Assembly: GCF_000524195.1 (NCBI RefSeq)
Contig: NW_020170411.1
Span: forward strand, 91,316 to 155,315
Direction of reading: 5' to 3'
Origin: Echinococcus granulosus
Lineage: Eukaryota > Platyhelminthes > Cestoda > Cyclophyllidea > Taeniidae
Length of the DNA stretch: 64,000 nt
The notes below the pieces were generated by a model. It saw nothing but the letters and a program-made list of their open reading frames with translations. It ran no database searches and was not told where the DNA came from. The translations under genes and the position numbers were made by a program. Positions 27,888 to 43,078 of this stretch are shown one piece after another; the stretch's first letter is position 1; each line of letters starts with the position of its first letter.

Positions 27888-30230
27888 ATGCCCAAAATAA
27901 TCTCCCATGCCGTTTTTTGCGATTTCAGAGAACAGCTGAGACTGAAACAGCAATGTGTGCTAGAGGATAGTCATGAAATCTTGGAAAAACTCAATAGCGG
28001 TACACTGCTTGTGGGAGGTCTTGACATTTCCTACTCCAAAAATGTTCCGTCCCTAGCCTTCGTTGGCGTTTCTGTGGTGCGGATCAGTGATCCTGTTTCA
28101 GAAACGCAGGTAGATCATTTTATTGCTAACTTGTTCTATTGCCTGTCCAGATATGATATTCGACTATAAAATAATCAATTGTGCCATTGAAAATGGAAAA
28201 TTTGCATTCGGTTCCGATGTTGAATTTTACAGAAGTTTTAATAAAGCAATGCTTTTTTCGAATATTGTGGGAAATGGGCGGTTTTCTTCTGCCAGTTCTT
28301 TAAACTTGGGTCAACTTATGTGCCAATAAGTGTTTTTTATGTTTGGTAATCCACCACTTTTTGGCACAAGGTGTATGATGGATATTTCATGCTAGCATTC
28401 TTCATCAGTTCACAAGACATGATTCGTGTGAAGTGGATATTTTGTATCAGTTGATAAAATGCAGTAGGTTATGTCCATAAACCTGAGTTTTCCCTGTTGT
28501 GTTGAGATCGTTTAAATCACGTGATTACATTGGATTTAATTTTTCACCTTCTATAGTGTGAAACGCTGGCAGTGGACTGCAATCGTATAACAGTAGAAGT
28601 TCCCTATGTACCCAATTTTCTCGCCTTCCGCGAGGTACCCGCCTACGTGGCCGCGGTTCGCGCGTTCGAGACGCACCATGCAGCCCTCGCTCCTGACGTT
28701 TTCATGGTAGACAGCAATGGAACGCTACACCCTCTTCGCTTCGGTGCCGCTTGCCACCTTGGCGTGTTGCTGGAGCGACCCACCTTCGGAGTAGCCAAAA
28801 ATCTGCCTCTTCTCCAACCCCTGCCCAATCATTTCCCTCCGGATGCCGACGGACCCACGCAGAAGCGCCTTCTTCTGCAGGTGTGTTCGCTGACCCTTTT
28901 TTGGTAGATTCGGACCGCACTTATGCGTTAGTTGATGAAGTGGTGTTGTCTCCCTTCACAGACTTTCTTTGATATCGAAACTATCAGTTTGCGCATTTTA
29001 GAATTCGAGTCGTAAACTGTTTTCTCCAGTTAGGCGCTATTGTGGTCCATCAACTTATAATTAGACATAGTAGTGCTCAAAGTTTTCATTGTTTGCCTGT
29101 ATTGGTTACGTTTGATTTTTCTCCTTTTCCTTCACTTGAAATCTAACATTTCATTTGGCGTGGTTCTTTTCCTGCAGATATTCCTTGTTAATGATTTTGA
29201 AGAAACCCAATAAAATTTTAATAGTGGGAATGAGATGTACTTCAAATTTGTTGTATTTTCAACAACTTCCAAGAGAGGATGTTACCGATCTTTTTGTTGC
29301 AAATTTTTCTACCATGTTTCACCAACACTGCGACTAAATGCAGGTTATAACATTCTCATTTATTACCTGGTTCATTCAACTACAAAAAGACGGTGCTTTT
29401 TTATTTATGACTTCTTTGTGTTATTTATATTTTTTCCGTTTTTTACATTGTTTCAGCGGCTGAAACAAATGAAACAAGGCGAAAAACTTGATCTTCTTGG
29501 CCAAGACGGTAGGATAGATGGTGTTGTAAGGCTAATTACTGTCATTGTTAGTTAGTTTGTACTTTTCGTCTATTTATTGATCATAGCCCCTTAAAGAATT
29601 GGGTGCTTTTCTACATAATGACTGTGAACTTATTAGAATTCTCAGTTGAAGTATCCAAAACAGTAGTAAGTTGTAAAGGTTAGAAATAATTGCTTTGTAG
29701 TTGCAATACGTCAACCAGTGCATCAATTCAACTTAAATAAGTATTTGATCTGGGAATTGTGTTGTCTCTTTTTTGTAAAAACGTATTTGCCGAAGTCGTG
29801 TCTGTTGTTCTAGGCTCTTCTCACCAGTGCGTCATCGAATCCCGTTTTCGTCTCACCTGGGCATCTGATCACCCTTCAAACCGCCGTGGAAATAGCCCTG
29901 CGATGCTCCATCCATCGGATTCCGGAGCCAACACGAAAGGTAATTCAGCGCCCATCCTTTCTTTCTTTTTTTTTTTTTTTTTTTTTTGCAGTGATTTGAT
30001 GGTTACCCGAATACGCCACATTTTGCTTCAGTTATTTCTTATGAGCACTCCTGTGTAATACTTTATTGTCAATCAGTACTTTTATTGAATTGTTCTGCAT
30101 CTTTTCATGCTGCCTTATTCTTAGCAATTTCTAGCCTTCTTTTCAAATTTCTTAGGCTGATTTGCGAACACGTGAAGAGCTGGCCAAATTCGTAGACGCT
30201 GAACAAGTTGACAATGGGCTGCAAACTTGA
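27888..30230 (+). CDS. endonuclease V
   Basis: Endonuclease V cleaves one base 3' of inosine; animal enzymes act mainly on inosine-containing RNA. Exons 27888-28109, 28557-28880, 29457-29525, 29814-29939 and 30156-30230 join in frame to 271 residues. Retained signatures are GGLDISY (metal-binding D46), the PYVPNFLAFRE wedge region with E100, VDSNGTLHP with D126, and GVAK with K155. The C-terminal block RIPEPTRKADLRTREE matches the family end. The usual DGNG is DSNG here. The start is uncertain: M at 27888 is the first in-frame ATG, but a good acceptor (TTTTTTGCGATTTCAG) lies 49 bases downstream, so residues 1-13 may be intron and the true first exon upstream. It is convergent with SET. Confidence 0.92.
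29966..29987 (+). repeat. 22-base poly-T tract in an endonuclease V intron
   Basis: A run of 22 T residues followed by GCAG lies in intron 4. It resembles a very strong splice acceptor, but the reading frame that continues the conserved protein uses the acceptor at 30154-30155. It may be a decoy or slippage-prone site. Confidence 0.8.
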
Positions 30231-32002
30231 CTGTCTTACTGTTCTTTGCTACTTGAACCCTTCTTTATTTAAATCGAAAGTGGGAATATTCCCATTCTTC
30301 CTTATTTCCCCACAATTATGGATCCCACACGCGTTCTTCGGGGTTAGCTTTCTTCACCCTATGGGTCTCCAATGGGTAAATAATTTCTACTGAAATCAGT
30401 TAGTGGCGTGGGTGTACCGTTGCATTAACGAACGTAGAAGTCGATTACCAGTAGGGTTCGTCTATGGTTCGTGACCTCATCCGTCTACTTACATGGCATG
30501 GCAGCCATGATTATTCCGCCCTTCCGATCAATGTGCATTATCTTCACTTTGCATCTTGCGTTACCCCATTTGTCGCTCTCAAGGCGAACATAGTTCCGGT
30601 TGTTGCTAGATCGTCCTGTTCAAACTTGGCATTGGAGACCTCAGGGGGTACTTTCAGCTGTCCTGGTGCTTAGTGTGGCTGTTCTGTCACCATAGAAAAC
30701 AGTACTGCAATCTCTCCCAGGATGATCTCGAATTCTGGACACAGAGAGTGAGTTGGAGGAGTAATTTTAGATTCCCTGTTGAATTGCCGAGTTTATGCTT
30801 GAAATCCTTTGGGAGAAATATTACCATCCAATCTCCGTGCGTGTAAAGGCCCACCACTCGAAGGAGGTCGAATTGAGGTTACGAATTGTTACGAAAAAGT
30901 GGGTCTTATTTGGTTGGTTATGTTATAATACGAAGATTTCGTAGATGTGTGCATCCACAACAAAAACTCCTGATATGAGATATTTGTTATTGCAAAGTCG
31001 ATTCATCAGGGCTCATGGAAGCCTACCAAGTTGACTCTTGAATCAGTGCCCTTTAAAAGTTCCAACCATTAGCTGGAGAGATGTGACCATTCGTCGTTGT
31101 ATACACGCCGCTAGGTGTCACATACATTTCATGCTTCTAAAAAGTAGTGAAGAAGAAGATGGTCTAGCCAATTTGGTAGAGTTTGTTTGAACAACGTCAC
31201 TAGCTAAAACAAATACTTCCGTTAAGTGGGGAAGGCAGACTTCTTGCTCTAAGCGATGTGCAGCAGTCGAAGATGCTACAATATACTGTTATTACCTATT
31301 TAAATGCATTAGGAACCAGGTTTGCCATTCATGGGTTATGATGGTCTAAAAACTGATCTAGTTATTTAAGTTCAGGGTTGTGTGCCTCGTACCTTCAGCA
31401 ACTGAGCTCTAGCCATCCTGCTTGAGGTGCCACCATTGCCTTTATCGAATGCACACAACTTCGATCTGCTGCAGTTGACTCGAGGGTGGATTTCGGCACA
31501 AATAAAGCATCTCTCCACGGCCATTCTTCCCATAAGTCGCATTGGTTCCAATTAACTTCCAAAGCTTGTTTATTCATGCGCTTATTAGATATTCTAACCT
31601 ATCATATTACAACAGTTTGAGTGGTAACTTATTCCGAATATTTTAAATGCAGCGAGGTCTCACGAAGTGACCAATTCACCGCCAGCTCCATAGGATGTCA
31701 CGCTACACAAAGGTATGATATGAGGAAACCGTGGTGCTACAAAAGGATCAAATTTTTTACATTGTCAAGCCGACACCATTGGTTTAGCTTGCGTCTAGCA
31801 GGCGTCACCTGTCCTTCGATCCATAGAAGCCTAACGAATGCACACGCACTCGAGATTGTAGCAACTGCACACCTGTCCACCAATCAAACCGGTGCATAAA
31901 CAGCCGACTCGACGACCTTGCGAGCCAATCGGAGCACAGTCTGGCCTTTTTTCTCTAGCTCCACTCCATCTAGCGTCACTTGGCTGCGCAGACACACGCG
32001 GT

Positions 32003-32045
32003 TCGTGTGTGTGTGGATTTGTGTGTTTGTGCGTGCGTGTGTGTA
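32003..32045 (+). repeat. GT-rich simple repeat
   Basis: An imperfect GT/GC alternating tract (GTGTGTGTGTGG, then GTGCGTGCGTGTGTGT). The open frames in this area are by-products of the repeat. Confidence 0.75.
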
Positions 32046-33059
32046 CGAGTACCACCTTGTCTGTGAGACAGACACACAAGCATGCAACGACCTCCTAGTG
32101 ATTTTGCGTGAGTTCCACGCGGTTTATAACTTAAATGCGCAAGCCTTGAACCTATGCGTGACCGAATTGTCCAGTGGCACTACATGAGTATATAATTTCT
32201 TCCCATTCGCCATGCATTTACGCTCCTCACGCACCGTACTCATATCATTGAGCGTTGGTCGATTTCGGTGTCGTATGCCTATTCTTATGTGCTGATCCGC
32301 CTATGTGTGGTTTTATGGTATATACAGGAGTAGAGTGCATTTGAAATGTACGCCTTAATCAAGATTGGCACCCTATTGATATCAATGGTAAGGGTGTGTT
32401 AGTTCTCGGTGTGGATCAAATACTAAAGTATTCATTGATATGCATGATACACACATGCAGGGGCTGTTTGAAATGACTTCAGTAAACATTTGGCCCTCGT
32501 GCCATTGATTCAAGCTGAATGAGATATCCTCGCTGACACAGATGTCTTCGTCGCTCTAGATAGTAGTTTTCTCTTGCATCAACTCAGTTCTGCAGCGCCA
32601 AATCCGTTTGTTTTCGGAAGTAGAGGAGTAAAATTTGCCACTGCATAGATATTCTCGTGTTTTCTGCTGCTCATGGAAGAGATGTCGGTTTTCTTGCTTC
32701 TTGTGCTCCGGTTATACAATTACTTGTTGATGGAAGTGGTGTAGGTTCATGAGCCTTTTGTACACATGACGCAAGCGCTTGTTTCTCAGTGTGGTTCTAA
32801 CTAGACCTAGATGATGAAAACACAATTCGATTTTGTCACACAACCTACCTTAAAACGATTCCTCAGGTGTGAAAATCAGCTTTTGAAATACAAGGTTAAG
32901 TTAATGACCTCAACTTTTAACTTCTATGGAGTTAAATTCTCACGAAATTTCTGTTTATTTGTATGCATTAAGTGTAGAAAGTAATTTATGCTTCATACGT
33001 GGCCATTTCTTGTTGCCTTGCCTACAGGTCTACGCTATCGAAACTTCAGCTTAGTTCTT

Positions 33060-34260
33060 TACATTCGCGGACCTAACTGTCCGCAAGTTGACACATCAGT
33101 GCGTCGGCATGGTGCACACACGGCGCACCGAGCCCACCACTTCAAGTCGTAAGGCGCGCGCGCATTCCCGGTGCTCACCAATCAGCTAAACAAATGTCAT
33201 GGCGCCTACGCGCTGCAGCCGTATTCAGTGCAGGAGTCGATGCACACAAAACCGACCCTCGCTCGCCACCTTTAGCCCCTACACTGGCACACATGACACT
33301 CGGGATACCCGTAGTGGCTTCATCAGAAATAATCTCCTCCCCGTATATCATGTCGATAATGCACTAAGATAACGAACCTCACCTAATCACTAATTTCGGT
33401 TCAACAGATAGGTCCTACACACCTAAACGGCGAGAAAAGCCCCCACCGATAACCGGGATAGAAATTGCCATAGCGCATAGCTTCTGAACCGGTTACAAAC
33501 CCGCTAAATGTATGACCACCCAGGCGAGTACTACGAGGTGGGCCAAGGGAGGTGAGCTCCGCAGGGTTAAACGCTAGCGTGGAGTGGAGGCGCCCGCCCC
33601 ACCAACCGCGGCACTCATGCAATCCTGACCACAATCCGCCCGCTTTCACCGGGGCGGACTGTAGGAGGTCAAGGCCGAACCGCGAAAGGAAGCACCACCA
33701 CTTAATACCCCCAAGCCGGCGCCAGACGGGGCGCTCTGGAACTGGACGGCTGTAGAGACATCTCGGTCACTAGGCTCTAAGGGGGAGGGGAGGAGAAATG
33801 AGCCAACGGTACGATCCCCCGGGAGACCTCATTAGGGGGCCCGGACACCGTACCACCACCAAGGGAACTCCCGATGCAAATCAACAGGGCAGCACACAGA
33901 AACCCGCGACTCAGACCAACACCTGGCCACAGGAACCACGCGCCGAGCAACCCAACCCCACCTTCCGCAACGGAAAGCGCGACCCAACAGCCACTGCAGG
34001 ACGAAAGCTCCAAGCGCGCCTAAGGCCACCACCCCCCAAGAAAACTGGTTGCTCCAAAGACAACGATCACGGCGAGCAAGCACACCCAGGCCGGCGTGAA
34101 GACACCCAGCCACACTCCGCTAGGAATGTATGGGAATACGGAGTAGAACCACTACCACCTTGCCAATCTGACAAACCAACAAAAGCATTACAACGCAGCC
34201 ACCCACGTAGCACGATATATGTCAAAATCTTTGACCATAGGCAAAAAACATAAATGCAGG
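33060..34260. other. GC-rich island, possible repeat or transposon fragment
   Basis: Base composition shifts sharply to GC-rich here, unlike the flanking DNA, and back again near 34260. Long open frames exist on both strands. The longest (33798-34253, plus, 151 codons) is rich in Pro, Thr, Gln and Arg and looks like a composition artefact. No terminal repeats or reverse-transcriptase motifs are visible. It could be the untranslated part of a retroelement, a CpG-island-like region, or an unrecognised repeat. Confidence 0.35.
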
Positions 34261-34487
34261 TCACGAGATTAACTTTGAAGACGCAAGAACAGCAAACGTT
34301 AACCTCGGGAGCGGACCCAAAATGTGCTTATACACTCATAAAAACGAGGATCTGTACAAAAAAGCACGATACACGCAGTTTATGAGATGGGGAGTAAAAG
34401 ATACCAGAACACAAATCACCCGTGCATCAGTATAATGAAAATGCACGACTGATTTGCCACGTCGCACAGGGTATACTTCGTTCCGAT

Positions 34488-35406
34488 TTACGATGACTTT
34501 GCAGCATCCTCCCCACCAGCCTCGTCGTAAGCAAGTTCTTGACCATCTTCATCATCCTCCTCTTCCTCCTCCTCATCGTCTTCCTCGTCCAAAAGATCCT
34601 CTACAAAGGTAACAATGGGAAGGAATCCATACCTTCAACCTCCTCATCAGAGTCAATCTCGGGATTAAGATAATATTGAAGAGGGTTGGGCCAAAGCTCA
34701 TCCTTGATGTAGTCCCCGATAACGTCGCCCACGGCATTGCGGTCGAACGCAAACCAACAGAAAAAGCTGGACTGATGTGGGTAATCCCTCTTTTGCCCTT
34801 CCCTCCCATTGTCGGTCATCTCAGTGAGGTCCATACCCGGCTTCCACTCAATCTTAGTAGACGTGGCGGTCGGCTCACCCTTCTCACTAACATGATACTC
34901 CTTAGTAATGCAATCATTCTTAAACCAGTCATTCTCATCAAAGTACTAAAACTGTTAGTAAGGAAATGGCAACTGTACAAAGTTAATCTTGTATCCAGAC
35001 GTGATATCATCAAATTCCTGAACCTCAACAGCTCTCAAGTAAGCCAAAACCTTCTGGTCCTCCTCCGTAATCACTTTGCGCAAGTGCGAATGGTTCATAA
35101 AGACGGTGTGCCAGAAATTTGGGATTTTCGCGAGGAGTTCCGCGCGGTGCTCATAGTGAGGCTTGCGCAATTTGTTGAACTTCTGCTCTACTTTAAGAAT
35201 TTCGACACTGGCCTTCTTGTTGAGGCTGTCGATAGCTTCTTGAACAGAATCAACACTCTCCAAAATGTCATGATCGACCTCTGCAAGCAGAAAAAAATGA
35301 ATAACCCACCAAGCCAGAATAAACTAAGGGAAATGCAAAATATACAACCTGGAGGAACATCAGCGGCCTCGTTGTCAGGACGAGGATTCTTAGGTTGAGA
35401 AGCCAT
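34488..35406 (-). CDS. SET/TAF-I histone chaperone (NAP family)
   Basis: Nuclear histone chaperone of the SET/TAF-I branch of the nucleosome-assembly family; the human protein also inhibits PP2A and histone acetylation. Exons in transcription order are 35406-35349, 35280-34979, 34945-34633 and 34600-34488, giving 261 residues. A basic N-terminus leads into the dimerisation helix (about 25-60; KVEQKFNKLRKPHYEHR), then the earmuff domain with FWHTVFMNH and DELWPNPLQYYL, the latter nearly invariant in SET proteins. The last 37 residues are mostly Asp/Glu, as in the family's acidic tail. Introns 2 and 3 are only 33 nt (34946-34978, with TACTAAC inside) and 32 nt (34601-34632). The 240-codon open frame on the plus strand here is an antisense shadow. 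Confidence 0.95.
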
Positions 35407-37089
35407 TAGCGCCACAACTGAACCCGGAACCGCAAGCTGTGTAATCCCCCCGACAAGTAAAACAAACTAATTACGTTAAGGTTAAAACAATTTTAGTCTC
35501 GGCTGCTCTTAGGTTTTAGGAGCAAGTAAAGCCAATTAGATTATTTGTTAACAAAGTGTTTGACGTGCTTCATAATTGTCTCGTGGTTATGTATAATTAT
35601 ATTGCAACATCAAGCTGGCTTTTAAAGAGAAACCTAGCATTGCATACTTTTGAGCAACTGGCACTTGTTGACAAATTTTAAGAGATGCTAATTTAGTCCG
35701 TTTTTAGTAATTTGCAATCTACTTTAACAAAATGACTTAAAAGTACTACATTAAGCCATTTTGTGTCAAAGATATAGAATAACCATTAAGGGGCAGCTTT
35801 TGAGAGAGTATTCCATATTTTTGTTTTTACTTTAATGAGGCCCTGATTGTTTCATGAGCCTTGCTTGAGATTTCCCACCGACGTCAATATTTGCAATGGT
35901 TTTCTGCTTTCACCACTTACGTTCATATTCTTTAATGAGACAATTTTTCCTATGAGATTTGAATCTTTCCTGTGGCTGTCCATACTTTCGTTCTCTTTGA
36001 AGAAATGATGCCTTTTGTCACAGTGCCTTTTCCCTGAAGACGTAATAAACCATATCTGTACGAGATATGCCATTAACCTACAGAAGTACTGAAAGACCAC
36101 AGCCACACCCCTCTGGCTTGTCGCCGAAACGAAGGCGCAAATAGTACGTGTAATACTTATGTTGTTTTAATGTGCCTTTCAGGGAGGAGGCAAGCAGGAA
36201 ATTCGAACCTGGTAACTGGATCGCCCTCTCCCTTGCCTAGTGACTGTGGCTCCCCTCCTTCTTGAATATTGTATTTTCCCTATACATCTTGTCGTCTTCA
36301 ATAAAGATGTCCAAAGTAAACCAACCGGGCTTGTCTAGGAACGCTAGGAATCGGGAAGCGGAGACCGAGGAGTCTCGCTCCACAGTACGACACTTTCTTC
36401 TTGGCCAGACATCCAGAATACAGGTCCTTCAGCTATTTTTGGGTCATAGACCATTGGAAGATGAAGCAGATGGGGACGCGACGGTAGTCTTGTGCGCATA
36501 GACTCAAAAATACCGCCAAACGAGTCGGCAGGTGAAAAAACGCGGTGCTTACCTTAGAAGCGTTGGCGTTGTTACGAAAGCCTACATCTACTGGACCACA
36601 TGATGCCATCTTACGGACCGCTACGTTTATTTTGCGGCAAGGGCTAGGTAATGCCGCAAAACTAGGAAGTCATTTTGGGCCATACCCCTCCCATCTGCGT
36701 AACTCGGTCACCACTTGCAGGTGCCTCCCAGATGGCTTACCCCAATTGTTCAAATTAATGCATGACGCTTACTTAGAGCAATAACCAGCAGTACAACGCC
36801 ACGAAAGATCCACATCGCTCGAAGCTGGAAACCCCCATACCTTTTACAAACACCGCGTTGTGCAATACTATTACTAACCCAACAGAGTAGCTACGTCTCA
36901 CCGCTTTACTCCAGGTAACCGTAAAACTTAAAATGAGCATGATTTTACCGCGCAAATAACATTTAAATGCCATTTCAAGCCAAAAAGCATTAAGTTAGTG
37001 CGGAAAGGGTCCCGGAGACGAGACGAGTAGGAAGACGAGGGGTGGCGTACTTGCGTGAAGTTTTCGAGGCTGAAAGTTAAGCGGGAGGT
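35407..37089. other. intergenic region between thioesterase and SET
   Basis: Contains a tRNA-SINE-like core (36149-36211) and two plus-strand open frames. The one from the ATG at 36307 to 36501 (about 64 codons) begins MSKVNQPGLSRNARNREAE and has balanced codons; the other is at 36545-36784. Neither matches a family I recognise, and the minus strand of the first also reads as protein-like, so I do not call a gene. Confidence 0.35.
36149..36211 (-). repeat. tRNA-SINE-like repeat core, copy 1
   Basis: On the minus strand the block starts CAGGTTCGAATT, matching an RNA polymerase III B box (GGTTCGANNCC), and continues GCCTCCTCCCTGAAAGG, CATTAAAA and AAGTATTACA. The same 63-base block, without indels and roughly 80% identical by eye, occurs on the plus strand at 46819-46881. 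An A box is not clear. Confidence 0.6.
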
Positions 37090-39675
<2,586 letters not shown>

Positions 39676-40973
39676 CGTGTTAATGCACACACAAGTTGGT
39701 GCATGCAGCAACTTGCCAATTGGAATCAAACTCTGTATTTTTCCTGCGTTCGTGACCGATTTCGACTTTTGAAAAGACGTCAGATTCGCTTACATTTGCA
39801 TCTTATAACTTAGAATTCGGTCTGTAGAATTCTTGGAATTTTGCAACATTTCCAATGAAAATTCTTTAAGAAATTATGGCGACGGATCATAACAGGCAGT
39901 TATTTAATTAAACGGAAGAATGCTTTTTATCTAGGAATCAAAAACTAAGAGTTGAAGATGCATAAACGCATACATGATCACCTTTACGAATACTTGTGCT
40001 AATTTAATGAAGACTTTGCAGAAATTTTAGAAGTGACATCTTTTGAAATGTCGCTAATAGGAAGGTTTTCAAATACAAGTTATTTCTGTTTAATAGCCGT
40101 TGACTATACTGCAAAAGTGGTCAGTGACATATTGGTGGACTGAAAGGTGTTTATTTTAGTAGTGGTGATGATTCCCTACGCGAATTCAAGGAAGGCTTGA
40201 ATTTGATAGGCATCTCACTTGATCAGTGATACACCAGGAAGCTATTTCTCACTACCCTTAAAATTGAGAAGACTGGCTAGAGGAAGACGTACTATGTTGT
40301 GTAGTATGGCGATTCTACAAATTATACGTTTGTTGAGGACCGATGTTCTTAAGAGACATTGACTTCCACTATTATTAGTTCTATGTCTTTTAGGCACTCA
40401 CTACCTAGGAGGTATCTTCGGACGGAATCGTACAGCAATACCTACCCAAACTGACCATACCTCACGGCTAAATTTCTGGGACGAACTTAAACTAAAACGA
40501 CATGATGTCACAACTGCTTGCTTCTTATCGTTTCCCATACCCCATACCCGATCCACCAACTGCAGTAGGTGCAAACCGATCACCGGAAGCTACCATATTT
40601 GCCTTGCTATCCACAATCTGAACCACTAAAATGACTATCTGATTCTCGAAGTTATTGGTATTCAATGGCTTATCTGAAAATCCCACGACACTCCAAAAAT
40701 TTTGGTGATTTTGGGCGCACTCTAATTTATTGCAATACTAGCTCATCTACAAACGTCACGTCGCTCCGCATGAAGCAAACTAACCTGCCTGGAGTTCTGT
40801 TGTGAATGCCTCAAGACCACCATAGCTCAAGGAGATTCACAGGAATACAATTAGTTATGGGATTTAACCACATTGTAAAGCATGCTGTTCACTTTCCAAA
40901 AGTCACAGGTGTAATAGAGAACGATTTATTTTCGAATCATATATACAACCATACATTTTGAGACTTCTAGGGG
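39676..40973. other. intergenic region upstream of the thioesterase
   Basis: Lies between the ZCCHC17-like stop codon and the thioesterase start, both on the minus strand. AT-rich. Apart from the poly(A) signal of the upstream gene I see no feature. Confidence 0.5.
40925..40930 (-). terminator. poly(A) signal of the ZCCHC17-like gene
   Basis: AATAAA on the minus strand, about 44 bases after the stop codon, at the right distance and orientation for 3'-end processing. Confidence 0.55.
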
Positions 40974-43078
40974 CTAATCGTGGTACTTTCTGTGCCGGCG
41001 ACCATGGTGACCGGATTTTTTGTGCTAAAATATGTCTAACAAGTCTAAAATATGTTATTGACTTATTACAGCTAAGCAAAAGAAATGCATGGGCGTTTTA
41101 GGAGTGGAATGAAGAAAGGAAAAATTCCTAAAGAATATACTACCTTCGTGATGGCATCACCAAATAGACTTCTACTCCTTTCACGTTCCTTTCGCTTCTG
41201 AAAATAGCAAAAGCTAGTAGGGTAAAAACACTCGTCTCACCAATTCATATGACAATAAAAGCAGATACCCTGTTCGCAGATGAATGATGGTGCCTTGAAT
41301 GCTTCCCCTTCTCCTTATTCTTACGAGATGCAGAAGTGGACAACTTTTCAGCGTCTTCTTCCGAACCTGACGTCACTAATCCGAGGAACTCACCCTCAGT
41401 TTGGGCAAAACATGAACTTGCCAAGTGTCCTGTAACAGCGAAAACGGAACGTAAGTTAATAAAAGAGCCTCGACAGGGAAATGGATATTGAATTTCAGCA
41501 ATACACTGAGAAAATAGTCTGAAATTCGCGGGATTAGGGAGTTCAGGAGCATGAAATCCACACGAATTTCAGATGCACTCTACGTCAAACATTGATATGG
41601 AACGGAGATACATTTCGGCTTTAAGTAAGAACACAAGCAATGGTAAGGGATGAAGCAGGGAATAAAAAACAGCTGCTGATATACCTTTAACACCACATCG
41701 CTTGCATACCGTGTTCAACTCAGCCCCTAGCCGAATAGGGCTTTGGGCACGAAACGTGCTTTGTTTCCGTTTTTTAATTTCCCTAAAAAAATATGAAAAT
41801 CCGATACATGGTTCGGGCCCAAGTTCCAGTGACTGTTTGAGGGGAACATTAAGTACCCTTTATCGAAATCGAAATACTACTTTTACTAATAGAGATGATA
41901 TCCATTGGATTTAAATCTATCAAGTAAATTTAGGCTTCCATATCTACCTACCAAAGACGTGGTTTATAAGTTGGATGTACTAAAAGTTTGCGTCATCCCA
42001 TGGAAGAGTAACAACATGGGTAGTACTCATTTGGTTGTCGAATGCATTTAGATAATTACTGAAGGTGGCACTATTAGCCATAAACTTTTAAGATCTTCAG
42101 TTTTGAACAAGTGCTTTTCAGAAACTAACAACCCCAGGGTAGGCCAAGAGCAAAATACTTTAAGCAACGAGTTCTTGACGTGTCATATCAACAAACAAGA
42201 CCCTTAAGATTTGCTGTGACATCATGCGCAAAGTGGACTTCACATTGGGATAAAGAATACATAAGTAATTATTACAAGTCAACGTTAGTAAGATAAGCAA
42301 AAGACGTACGCTATGATAAGGTTATTGGGGTCCCTATCCTCCCCCGTTGTTTGGTTGACCACTTTCATGCTAAGACCCAGTTTGCCATCCTGCAATTTAC
42401 GTTAAGGAGACTAGAGCCTAGAAATTACCCTGTCGCTGATTATCTTAACGAAGATCTTTTCGCCGATCTCCAGAACGTCGGACACGTTGTCGATTGGATG
42501 GTTGGAAATGGCAGAGCGGTGAAGTAGACCCTGTCTGTCGGTGCCTTCAAGGCGGACGAATGCACCAAACGCCTTGATGCTGACTACCTTGAAGGAAAAG
42601 CAAAATTTGGGACCTTGGAGAGAGAGTGGGGAAGGGGGAGAATCTTGCCAAGTTTTAACTGTGAGCATACACTCGGTCATCTGTTTATTTGAATGGGTAC
42701 TAACTGATGGTACCAGGTGATGGTATTATACAATAATCAAGATCTTGTCATAAATATCAGACAGGCGTTAAAAAACCACTCCTCCCGTTAACCGGTTTCA
42801 AAGAAGTGCTCATTAAATCAGATACTTTGTAAATAAAGTACACTCTACATTCTAATCTATCACACTGATTGGACAAATGGTACACTCGGAATGAAGTCCC
42901 ACTGAAGATAAACGAATGCAACAGGTCTCAAAACTTAAAATCACTATAGTAGATTAACTTAGCATAAAACAATGTGCCATAAGAAGAATTTCCGACAATA
43001 AATGATTCTTCAACACAGTTGGGTACAAAAAAAGGAACCTACCTCTCCACGAGTGACGGAGTAGAGTTCGGCACCCAT
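40974..43078 (-). CDS. ZCCHC17/pNO40-like S1 and zinc-knuckle RNA-binding protein
   Basis: Orthologue candidate of nucleolar protein pNO40 (ZCCHC17), which associates with large ribosomal subunits and RNA in the nucleolus. Seven exons: 43078-43043, 42587-42429, 42389-42310, 41782-41685, 41429-41269, 41197-41144, 41024-40974, giving 212 residues. An S1 RNA-binding domain spans about residues 8-85 (FGAFVRLEG, GLLHRSAIS), followed by LGLSMKVVNQ and DPNN, both typical of this protein. The zinc knuckle has Cys118, Cys121, His126 and Cys131 (CX2CX4HX4C). The C-terminus is rich in Lys, Arg, His and Ser, including KRKERERSRS, consistent with nuclear or nucleolar localisation. The second intron is 39 nt (42390-42428). 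The protein is slightly shorter than its human counterpart, mainly in the basic tail. Confidence 0.92.

Larger units (their letters stand above)
30231..34487. other. intergenic region between convergent endonuclease V and SET
   Basis: No gene model could be supported. Open frames at 30464-30673 and 31621-31899 match nothing I know. The stretch 32300-32960 reads as protein-like fragments on both strands, which argues for chance. A GT-repeat tract and a GC-rich island are listed separately. Confidence 0.5.

Noticed and set aside
29988..30060. Cryptic exon after the poly-T/GCAG acceptor in endonuclease V
   Set aside because: It does not continue the conserved C-terminal RIPEPTRKADL block, which is restored only by the acceptor at 30155.
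31831..32187. Several overlapping open frames on both strands
   Set aside because: Produced by GT/CA simple repeats; the translations are Val/Cys- or Thr/His-rich repeats with no domain.
33798..34253. 151-codon open frame in the GC-rich island
   Set aside because: GC-rich DNA has few stops in any frame; the opposite strand is equally open and there is no recognisable motif.
34676..35398. 240-codon open frame on the plus strand
   Set aside because: Antisense to the SET exons; it remains open because the opposite strand is conserved coding sequence. It has no family match.
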